Shown piece after piece: positions 1 to 5,495 of a DNA stretch of 5,495 bases. Within the stretch, counting starts at the first letter, position 1; each line of letters opens with the position of its first letter. Under the pieces are notes generated by a model. That model saw only the letters and a list, made by a program, of their open reading frames with translations, made no database searches and had not been told where the DNA came from. The stretch lies in the NCBI GenBank assembly GCA_964537285.1, contig CAZHZT010000209.1, positions 1 through 5,495 on the forward strand. Reading direction: 5' to 3'. This stretch comes from CAZHZT01 sp964537285 (GTDB taxonomy: Bacteria; Bacteroidota; Bacteroidia; Chitinophagales; Saprospiraceae). Made by a program: the position numbers and the translations under genes.

Positions 1-48
1 TTCCTTCCAATTTTCAAAGAACTGCTCTTAATTTTTTTTGTATGGTTT
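1..48 (-). promoter_or_regulatory. Putative rRNA operon leader with boxA-like motif (left, minus strand)
   Basis: Read on the minus strand, this stretch runs AAACCATACAAAA (36-48), then about ten bases, then AGTTCTTTGAAAA (11-23), then TTGGAAGG. The same series occurs on the plus strand at the right end (5446-5495), so the two ends form an imperfect inverted repeat with two exact 13-base blocks. In Bacteroidota an AGTTCTTTGA motif followed by TTGGAA commonly lies upstream of 16S rRNA and resembles the boxA antitermination signal. I infer that a 16S gene begins just beyond base 1 on the minus strand. The rRNA itself is not in the window, so this rests on motif recognition. The alternative is the terminal inverted repeat of a mobile element, which is less likely because no transposase is present. 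Confidence 0.55.
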
Positions 49-83
49 TAAAATAAGTTTAGAGAATATTGCGAGTTCGACAA
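49..83 (-). promoter_or_regulatory. Weak candidate promoter for the left rRNA leader
   Basis: On the minus strand TTG (81-83) is followed after 24 bases by TTATTTTA (49-56). This matches four of the six fixed positions of the Bacteroidota -7 element TAnnTTTG. The element sits at the same distance from the AAACCATACAAAA block as the better match on the right side (5438-5445), which is the main reason to list it. The spacer is slightly longer than the usual range. Confidence 0.25.
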
Positions 84-170
84 CTGCTTCCAATAATTAA
101 CTATAATTTAATCCTACAGTAATTCCAGTTAAGATTAAAATCCTTTCTTGAGCATATTTAAAAGACATAA

Positions 171-376
171 TTATAAGCCTGACTTTAGCCATTTAGGCAG
201 CTCTAGCGGCCATGAAAACCAAGCTAAGGAATGTTTAAAATACAACTTTGACTTTTTGACTGCTTCTTTAGGCACTTTTCTGCGTTGAGAATACTTGCCG
301 TAGCCTCCAGTTCCCGAAGGCATTCGGGACAAGTTATGCCGGCGTTTCGCGCCTTGGCCAGCACCAAAATAGCCTA
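171..376 (-). other. GC-rich intergenic island with short overlapping open frames, possible structured RNA or small ORF
   Basis: This island stands out from its AT-rich surroundings: 41 of 70 bases are G or C in 291-360. It contains a 7-bp perfect hairpin (TCCCGAA/TTCGGGA, 312-329) and a GGCG/CGCC stem (341-353). On the minus strand one frame is open from an ATG at 321-323 to a TAA at 171-173 (50 residues, beginning MPSGTGGYGKYSQRRK, basic and Gly-rich). A second frame is open to a TAG at 224-226 and includes a CPEC motif. The ATG lies inside the 312-329 hairpin. Neither frame resembles a family I know, and neither has a clear ribosome binding site. A leader or spacer RNA made from the promoter at 483-514 is as likely as a small gene. 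Confidence 0.25.
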
Positions 377-440
377 CTCAAAATTGTCGAATTTATTATT
401 CAAACGTTCCTAAAGAACATAGAAAAACTTCTTGTATCCC

Positions 441-474
441 GCCTGTTTTCCTGAAATGTTCTCAGAAAATAGGC
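441..474. repeat. Inverted repeat (hairpin)
   Basis: The arms GCCTGTTTTC(C)TGA (441-454) and TCAGAAAATAGGC (462-474) pair over 13 positions with one bulged C (451), one G-T wobble (445/470) and a 7-base loop. The wobble pairs only in RNA of the plus strand; on the minus strand it becomes an A-C mismatch. No T-run follows on either side, so it is not a standard intrinsic terminator. It would form near the 5' end of a minus-strand transcript started from 483-490, or in a long 5' leader of the large gene. Its role is unknown. Confidence 0.5.
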
Positions 475-482
475 GTGAAGCG

Positions 483-514
483 CAAAGATATTTTACACTA
501 TTCCATTTTTTAAA
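483..514 (-). promoter_or_regulatory. Candidate Bacteroidota promoter firing leftwards
   Basis: The minus strand reads TTTA (511-514), 20 bases, then TATCTTTG (483-490), followed by CGC. The -7 box is a perfect TAnnTTTG, and the -33 box differs by one base from the TTTG seen in Bacteroides promoters, at a normal spacing. Transcription would start near 477 and run through the 441-474 hairpin and the GC-rich island towards the putative left rRNA leader. It could therefore be an upstream rRNA promoter or the promoter of a small RNA. It is the best promoter match in the left intergenic region. Confidence 0.4.
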
Positions 515-540
515 TTCTGGAAAATTCAGGCGGTAATCAA

Positions 541-574
541 TTGAATTACACGATGATTTTCCACTAAACTTTTG
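541..574 (+). promoter_or_regulatory. Weak candidate promoter of the large gene
   Basis: TTG (541-543) is followed after 23 bases by AACTTTTG (567-574), which matches five of six fixed positions of TAnnTTTG. A start about 5 bases downstream would fall at or next to the ATG at 580, giving a leaderless or nearly leaderless message. There is no purine-rich Shine-Dalgarno sequence in 560-579, which is common in Bacteroidota. The match is not strong enough to exclude a promoter further upstream. Confidence 0.22.
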
Positions 575-579
575 AGTAA

Positions 580-3500
580 ATGAGAAAAAATTTGCTTCCA
601 ATTCTAACCTTTATCCTATTTGCATTTTGCCAAACAATGGCTGTTGCACAGGTAAATGATGTACAAGTCATTTCAACCATCAATGTGGACAGCATATTTG
701 ATGAGGCAGCTACTGAAATAGTAGCTTTTGACCCCGTTTCCAATCGTCTTTTTTCAACGAATGGTAACAAAGGACAAATTGATATTTTCGACATTTCCAA
801 TCCTGACACCATTCTTCGGGCCGGCGCTATCCAAATCGACTCCATTGGAGCCGGAGCCAATTCTTTAGCTTTTAATAATGGTATCCTGGCTGCTGCTATT
901 CAGGCCAATGTGTTAACAGACAATGGCTTTGTGGTTATGTATGACGCCAATGGTACTTTTCTTAAGAAGATTGAAGTTGGCGCTAATCCAGATATGGTTA
1001 CCTTCTCTAACGATGGCAACTACGTGTTGACTGCTAATGAAGGGGAAGTAGACGATGATGATCCAGCTAATAACTTTAACCCGGAAGGTAGTGTAAGTAT
1101 CATTGATATCTCCGGAGGGATAGATGCTGCTACAGTGCAAACAGCTACATTGGAGGGCTACAATGACAAAAAGTATCACTTGATAAATAAAGGTGTACGT
1201 ATCTATGACAGTGTGCTTGTAGCGGAGGATCCGGATATTTATGTCTTCCCAACCGTAGCGGAAGACCTGGAACCAGAGTATGTAGCGGTATCACCTGATA
1301 ATACTACGGCCTATGTTACCTGCCAGGAAAATAATGCCATTCTTGTTGTGGATATTGCGAATGCTGAAGTAATTGATATTTACTCTCTTGGATACAAGGA
1401 CCACAGCAAGGGAGCTCCGGAGCTAACTGAATATTTTATCAACGAATTGGATAATTTACCTCCGTTAGGCACTCCAGTCTATGATGGTGGGGAAACGGTT
1501 TTTCTAGGTGGATTCTCTGGACTATACTATGATTACACGCAATCTACCGAAGATAGTTATGTTTTTTACGCTATTCCTGATCGTGGCCCAAATGATGCCA
1601 GCGTCAATAGGACCAATGTGACCGGTGTCAATGGATTTGACAATCCTACTCAGAACATCAGACCATTCAAACTGCCTGACTATCAAGCACGGTTGGTAAA
1701 GTTGACCTTGGATGTAAGCAGCGGAACGCTGAGCCTGGACGATAACCAACTTATGTTATATGCTCCGGATGGCATTACGCCTATTTCTGGTAAAGGAAAT
1801 ATACCGGGCACTGATGAGGTGCCTGTGACTTATGTTGATGATACCTTTTATCCGGATACGGCTTATGTTTCAAATGATAATGTTGCTTTCGCTGCTCTAC
1901 CTTACGATCGATTCGGAGGTGACTTTGAAGGTGTAGTAAGAGATAATGCAGGAAACTTCTGGATGTGCGACGAATATCGTCCTGCAATTTATAAGTTTGG
2001 TGCTGACGGTGTATTAAAAAATCGTTTCGTTGCAGAAGGCACAGCAGCTTTCGTAGATTCTATGCCTGGCTACTATGGAGATGAAACCTTGCCTGCAGTT
2101 TATGCAAAACGAAGAGCAAACAGAGGATTCGAAGCTATTGCTTACGATTCTACAGAGCAAATCATTTATGCTTTTATCCAAACACCTTTGTACAATCCGG
2201 ATGCTTCAACCAGAAATAATTCTGACGTGATCAGAATCATCGGAGTAGATACTTCAGGTACAGCTGTTGCTGAATATGTTTACTTACTTGAAAGAAACAG
2301 AGATAGTGGATTCTCATTAGGTAGAGTGGATAAGATAGGTGATGCCTGCTACATCGGCAATAAAAAGTTCATCGTCCTGGAACGCGACTCAAGTGTGCCT
2401 GGGCAAAACAATGGTAAAAAGTATGTTTACACTATTGATCTGAACGGAGCAACCAATATTATTGGAACGCCTCTTTCAGAGAAAACGGTTTCTACCGGCC
2501 CGGATGACAAAACCTTAGAGATGATGACGGCAGATGACCTCTTTGCAGCAGGGGTTCAGCCGGTTTTCAAATTAAAAACATTAAACCTTCCGTCTATTGG
2601 TTATTTGCCAAGTGATAAGCCAGAAGGATTGGCTTTGTTACCTAATGGCTCATTTGCTGTATTGAATGATAATGATTTCGGTCTAGCTGGTGCAGGTGTT
2701 TCTGACAATTCAGTGCTTGGTATTATCGATTTTAGAAACAACTATGGATTAGATGCCAGCGACAGAGATGACGCTATCAATATTGCCAATTATCCGGTAT
2801 TGGGAATGTTAACTTCAGATGCGATTACTTCTTATGAAGTTGGGGGAGAAACATTCTTTGTTGTAGCAAATGAAGGAGATGATCGTGGTGAAGATGAGCG
2901 AATTGAAGATTTGGAACTAGATCCTATCGCTTTTCCAAATAAAGCAGCATTACAGACGGATGAACAGTTCGGACGCCTTAATGTAGCCAAAACAGATGGC
3001 GATATCGATGGTGATGGTGATTATGATTACTTATACTCCTTCGGTGCTCGTTCCTTTACAATTTTTGATCAATACGGTAACCTTATTTATGACAGCGGCG
3101 ATGATTTTGAACAGATCACTGCAGCATTGTTCCCTGATTATTTCAATACGGATAATGACAACAATGATTTTGACGACAAGTCAGACTCTCAAGGGCCTGA
3201 ACCAGAAGCAATTGAATTAGGTGAAATAGACGGAGAGCAGTATGCCTTCATCGGTATGGAAGATATTGGTGGGTTCTTTGCCTACAACATCTCAAATCCT
3301 TACCAGCCAGAATATATATTATATGAAAATAACCGAGATTTCACCAAAAATCCAGATGATTCTCAAGAAGATTATCTAGCTGCAGGTGACCTCGGCATTG
3401 AAGATATTTTGTTCATTAGCGCTGCTGATAGCCCGAATGATGAAAATATCCTAGCCGTTGCAAATGAGGTGTCTGGAACAATTACTTTGTTCTCCTTAGT

Positions 3501-5112
3501 AGATTCAACTTCTCAACCAGGTACAGCTCGTGCTCAATTCATCCACGATTCACCGACGCCTACTGTGGATATTTATGTAAATGGTGACTTATTCAGAGAT
3601 AACTTTGCATTCCGTACAGCTACTCCATTCCTGGATGTTCCTGGCGGTGTACAATTAGATGTTGCTATTGCTCCGGCTAACAGTACTTCTGCTGCGGATG
3701 CAATTGCTAATTTCCCGGTTACTTTCGAAAATGACAATACATACATCGTTGTTGCTGCAGGTGTTGTTGGTGGTAACCCAGGCTTTGATCTTAAGATCTT
3801 TGATATGGGTAAAGAAATGGCGGATGATCCGAATAATGTAGGAGTGTTATTCTTCCACGGTTCTCCGGATGCTCCGGAAATCGACATTATCGAGAGTGGT
3901 TCTCCATTGTTTGATAATACAGCATTTGGTGAATTCAACGGCTATGTAGACATTCCGGCTGCCACTTACGAAGTAAGTATCACGCCATTTAATGATAACA
4001 CTAACATCCTCGCTTCTTACCAGGCGCCATTTGGATTCTGGAAAGGCAGAACAGCTGTAATCTTCGCTACAGGTTTCTTTGGTGATGGCAACGCTGCATT
4101 TGAGCCTTGGGTAGCCCTTTCTAACGGAGGTACTTTCCCACTTAAGCCAGTTTCATTACCTACACCTAAGACTAGACTGCAGATCATTCACAACTCTCCT
4201 ACTCCAACAGTAGATGTTTATGTGAACGATGCATTATTCCTGGATAATTTTGCTTACCGCACGGCTACTCCATTCGTGGAAGTTGATGCGAATACAACAT
4301 TGAATATCGGTATCGCACTTGGTAACAGTACATCATCTGCGGATGTATTGGTTAACTTCCCTGTTACGCTTGATCCAAATCAGGCTTATGTAGCAGTTGC
4401 TAACGGTATTGTAGGAAGTAACCCAGCATTTAACCTTGAGTTATTTGATATGGCTCAGACTCAGGCAGATGATCCGAACAATGTTGGTTTGTTGTTCTTC
4501 CACGGCTCTACGGATGCTCCTGAAGTAGATATCGTTACAGGTGGTGCTCCATTGTTTGATGATGTAGAATACAGTGAATTCTCTGGTTATGTTAATGTAC
4601 CAGCATCTTCTTACACGTTGGATGTAACACCATTTAATGATAACAATAATGTAGTGGCCAGATTCCTTGGAGATTTCAACTTCTGGAAAGGAAACTCTGC
4701 AGTCGTATTTGCTACAGGTTTCTTCGATGGTAGTGCTCCTCCATTCGGAGCTTGGGTAGCGCTTTCTAATGGTGGTACATACCCACTTCCTGAGTTGAGC
4801 CTTGCTACAAGCAACAGCGGAGAAGAATCTGGAATTAATACGGCTAACGCGGTTGCTGATTGGTCTGTTAATCCGAATCCAATCAAGAACAATGCGATAT
4901 TTACTACTACATTAACTGCTGAAGCAAATGTTTCTGCGGTATTGTACAGCGTAAATGGTCAAGTGGTTCGCATGTTTAATTTTGGGATCTTAAATGAAGG
5001 TTCTCACCAATTAGACATGAACTTTGGCAATATCGAAGATGGTATATACATGCTTCAAGTGATCAACGGTGAGCATGTATCTTCTAAAACACTTATTGTT
5101 GACATGCAATAA
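580..5112 (+). CDS. T9SS-secreted multidomain protein: choice-of-anchor I propeller with inserted phytase-like esterase domain, two DUF4397 modules, sorting domain
   Basis: This 1510-residue protein is predicted to be exported and attached to or released from the cell surface. Residues 1-23 are a Sec signal peptide (basic MRKN, hydrophobic LLPILTFILFAF, AVA site before Gln24); Cys17 lacks a lipobox. Residues ~24-277 are the first part of a choice-of-anchor I beta-propeller (TANEGE 151-156, SVSIIDISGG, LGYKDHS 270-276). Residues ~278-720 match the phytase-like esterase family (GGFSGLYYD, AIPDRGPN 331-338, DFEGVVRD, CDEYRPAIYKF 463-473, NRGFEAIAYD, KPEGLALLPNG, LNDNDFG). The propeller resumes at GLDASDRD (723-730) and ends near 975, with VANEGDD and an Asp-rich GDIDGDGDYD loop (807-816) likely to bind calcium. 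Residues 983-1188 and 1198-1403 are two DUF4397-type modules. Residues ~1426-1510 are the type A sorting domain (NPNPIKN, LYSVNGQVVR, DGIYMLQV). The ATG is fixed by the signal peptide. Substrate and enzymatic activity are unproven. A terminator follows about 145 bases after the stop; no co-transcribed neighbour is visible. Confidence 0.93.
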   Translation: MRKNLLPILTFILFAFCQTMAVAQVNDVQVISTINVDSIFDEAATEIVAFDPVSNRLFSTNGNKGQIDIFDISNPDTILRAGAIQIDSIGAGANSLAFNNGILAAAIQANVLTDNGFVVMYDANGTFLKKIEVGANPDMVTFSNDGNYVLTANEGEVDDDDPANNFNPEGSVSIIDISGGIDAATVQTATLEGYNDKKYHLINKGVRIYDSVLVAEDPDIYVFPTVAEDLEPEYVAVSPDNTTAYVTCQENNAILVVDIANAEVIDIYSLGYKDHSKGAPELTEYFINELDNLPPLGTPVYDGGETVFLGGFSGLYYDYTQSTEDSYVFYAIPDRGPNDASVNRTNVTGVNGFDNPTQNIRPFKLPDYQARLVKLTLDVSSGTLSLDDNQLMLYAPDGITPISGKGNIPGTDEVPVTYVDDTFYPDTAYVSNDNVAFAALPYDRFGGDFEGVVRDNAGNFWMCDEYRPAIYKFGADGVLKNRFVAEGTAAFVDSMPGYYGDETLPAVYAKRRANRGFEAIAYDSTEQIIYAFIQTPLYNPDASTRNNSDVIRIIGVDTSGTAVAEYVYLLERNRDSGFSLGRVDKIGDACYIGNKKFIVLERDSSVPGQNNGKKYVYTIDLNGATNIIGTPLSEKTVSTGPDDKTLEMMTADDLFAAGVQPVFKLKTLNLPSIGYLPSDKPEGLALLPNGSFAVLNDNDFGLAGAGVSDNSVLGIIDFRNNYGLDASDRDDAINIANYPVLGMLTSDAITSYEVGGETFFVVANEGDDRGEDERIEDLELDPIAFPNKAALQTDEQFGRLNVAKTDGDIDGDGDYDYLYSFGARSFTIFDQYGNLIYDSGDDFEQITAALFPDYFNTDNDNNDFDDKSDSQGPEPEAIELGEIDGEQYAFIGMEDIGGFFAYNISNPYQPEYILYENNRDFTKNPDDSQEDYLAAGDLGIEDILFISAADSPNDENILAVANEVSGTITLFSLVDSTSQPGTARAQFIHDSPTPTVDIYVNGDLFRDNFAFRTATPFLDVPGGVQLDVAIAPANSTSAADAIANFPVTFENDNTYIVVAAGVVGGNPGFDLKIFDMGKEMADDPNNVGVLFFHGSPDAPEIDIIESGSPLFDNTAFGEFNGYVDIPAATYEVSITPFNDNTNILASYQAPFGFWKGRTAVIFATGFFGDGNAAFEPWVALSNGGTFPLKPVSLPTPKTRLQIIHNSPTPTVDVYVNDALFLDNFAYRTATPFVEVDANTTLNIGIALGNSTSSADVLVNFPVTLDPNQAYVAVANGIVGSNPAFNLELFDMAQTQADDPNNVGLLFFHGSTDAPEVDIVTGGAPLFDDVEYSEFSGYVNVPASSYTLDVTPFNDNNNVVARFLGDFNFWKGNSAVVFATGFFDGSAPPFGAWVALSNGGTYPLPELSLATSNSGEESGINTANAVADWSVNPNPIKNNAIFTTTLTAEANVSAVLYSVNGQVVRMFNFGILNEGSHQLDMNFGNIEDGIYMLQVINGEHVSSKTLIVDMQ
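3526..4788 (+). repeat. Internal tandem duplication encoding two DUF4397-type modules
   Basis: Codons for residues 983-1188 (3526-4143) and 1198-1403 (4171-4788) encode two 206-residue modules that align without gaps. By hand count 120 of 206 positions are identical. Shared markers are SPTPTVD, NFA.RTATPF, NSTS.AD, ADDPNNVG, LFFHGS, PLFD, TPFND, FWKG, FATGFF and WVALSNGGT. Each module itself has two halves that both start with a DUF4397-like strand (IH.SPTPTVD, then FFHGS.DAPE.DI), giving four related units in series. DUF4397 modules are usual in secreted proteins; their ligand is not known. Confidence 0.88.
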
Positions 5113-5257
5113 TTATTAAAGGTTAGATAATTCCAAGTTGCGATAAAACGGGAAAGGGTTAATGGGCAACGTTAAACAAGTATTGAAGCCTTTAATCAAT
5201 TTTCCGTTAAATTGCAATTTAGAATATTTAACTGGATTTAGAGTTATACTATAATTG
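5113..5257. other. Intergenic 3' region, nothing recognised
   Basis: This is AT-rich sequence between the stop codon and the terminator. It contains a short perfect palindrome AAATTGCAATTT (5209-5220), but no open frame, promoter or RNA gene that I can support. It probably forms the 3' untranslated region of the large message. Confidence 0.5.
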
Positions 5258-5301
5258 AAAAATGAGTCATCCCGAATTTTCGGGATGACTCATTTTTTTT
5301 T
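5258..5301 (+). terminator. Strong intrinsic terminator of the large gene
   Basis: The arms 5258-5276 (AAAAATGAGTCATCCCGAA) and 5279-5297 are perfectly complementary over 19 bases, with two central T bases (in practice a 4-base loop). The 3' arm runs into nine consecutive T bases (5293-5301). The 5' arm begins with five A bases, so it could also act weakly in the other direction. It separates the large gene from the repeat and rRNA-type promoter downstream. Confidence 0.9.
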
Positions 5302-5343
5302 CAAAATCCTTTTTATATTTTTGATAATCAATTATTTATGTGT

Positions 5344-5391
5344 GTTTTGAGCGGATGCTGTTTTGAGCAGATGCTGTTTTGAGCAGATGCT
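5344..5391 (+). repeat. Three tandem copies of a 16-bp repeat
   Basis: The unit GTTTTGAGCAGATGCT occurs at 5344-5359 (with one change, AGCGG for AGCAG), 5360-5375 and 5376-5391, with no spacing. Each unit holds a small dyad AGCA-GA-TGCT (AGCG in the first copy). The array ends 21 bases before the -33 match of the right promoter, so the copies could be protein-binding sites. They could equally be a neutral microsatellite-like expansion. Confidence 0.9.
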
Positions 5392-5412
5392 GGCCTTATT
5401 CAATTTAGCTTT

Positions 5413-5445
5413 TTGACAGGCTGGCAGCCGTTAAAAAAATATTTG
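5413..5445 (+). promoter_or_regulatory. Candidate rRNA operon promoter (right)
   Basis: TTG (5413-5415, within TTTTTGAC) is followed after 22 bases by AATATTTG (5438-5445), matching five of six fixed positions of TAnnTTTG, with an A-tract just before the -7 box. The spacer contains the dyad GGCTG-G-CAGCC (5419-5429). Transcription would run rightwards out of the window through the boxA-like leader, which supports an rRNA assignment. Confidence 0.45.
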
Positions 5446-5495
5446 AAACCATACAAAACTAATAAAGACGAAGTTCTTTGAAAATTTGGAAAGGA
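5446..5495 (+). promoter_or_regulatory. Putative rRNA operon leader with boxA-like motif (right, plus strand)
   Basis: AAACCATACAAAA (5446-5458), then AGTTCTTTGAAAA (5472-5484), then TTTGGAAAGG mirror the left end of the window on the opposite strand. AGTTCTTTGA followed by TTGGAA is typical of the DNA just upstream of 16S rRNA genes in Bacteroidota. The 16S gene would start beyond the window, so this is an inference from the motif and from the second copy. Confidence 0.55.

Noticed and set aside
410..601. Minus-strand open frame of 63 codons overlapping the start of the large gene
   Set aside because: It overlaps the signal-peptide codons, resembles no family I know, has no promoter upstream, and contains the minus-strand promoter match and hairpin inside it.
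628..639. Lipoprotein signal at Cys17 of the large protein
   Set aside because: The residues before the cysteine (LFAF) do not fit a lipobox, and a good AVA cleavage site follows at residues 21-23.
3573..3938. 121-codon minus-strand open frame within the large gene, and similar frames elsewhere in it
   Set aside because: They are antisense or out-of-frame shadows of a well-supported coding sequence, with low-complexity translations and no start signals.
5316..5323. TATTTTTG, a perfect TAnnTTTG match downstream of the terminator
   Set aside because: No TTG or TTTG lies at a proper distance upstream, only a T-run, and such matches are frequent in AT-rich DNA.
5344..5391. CRISPR array
   Set aside because: The 16-bp units are directly adjacent with no spacers and are too short.
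1..5495. Terminal inverted repeats of a transposon or other mobile element
   Set aside because: No transposase, integrase or target duplication is visible, and the repeated motifs look like a boxA-type rRNA leader. I keep it only as an alternative.

Overview
The window looks like Bacteroidota (Bacteroidetes) chromosomal DNA. The single large gene carries a type IX secretion (T9SS, por) C-terminal sorting domain, which is essentially restricted to this phylum. The intergenic DNA is AT-rich with TAnnTTTG-type (Bacteroidota sigma) promoter matches, and the gene has no clear Shine-Dalgarno sequence. A member of Cytophagales or a relative is a guess I cannot prove.

Layout. Bases 1-579 are non-coding as far as I can support. 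The first ~56 bases, read on the minus strand, resemble the promoter and boxA-type leader of a ribosomal RNA operon that would lie outside the window to the left. A GC-rich island (about 171-376) and a strong hairpin (441-474) follow. A good minus-strand promoter match (483-514) points leftwards through both. Bases 580-5112 are one 1510-codon gene for an exported multidomain surface or secreted protein. Bases 5113-5257 hold nothing recognisable. A long perfect-stem terminator lies at 5258-5301, a threefold 16-bp repeat at 5344-5391, and from 5413 to the end a promoter and boxA-type leader that mirror the left end, pointing right.

The protein is a signal peptide, then a choice-of-anchor I beta-propeller split in two by an inserted phytase-like esterase (PF13449-type) domain, then two tandem ~206-residue DUF4397-type modules, then the T9SS sorting domain. 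It has no gene partner here. The notable points are the nested propeller-in-propeller architecture, the internal duplication, and the location of a lone giant surface-protein gene between what look like two divergently oriented rRNA operon leaders. The two window ends fall at almost the same homologous position of these leaders, so the window may be a whole contig cut at collapsed rRNA repeats. I see no transposase, CRISPR array, tRNA or defence gene, and no complete new system is demonstrable.
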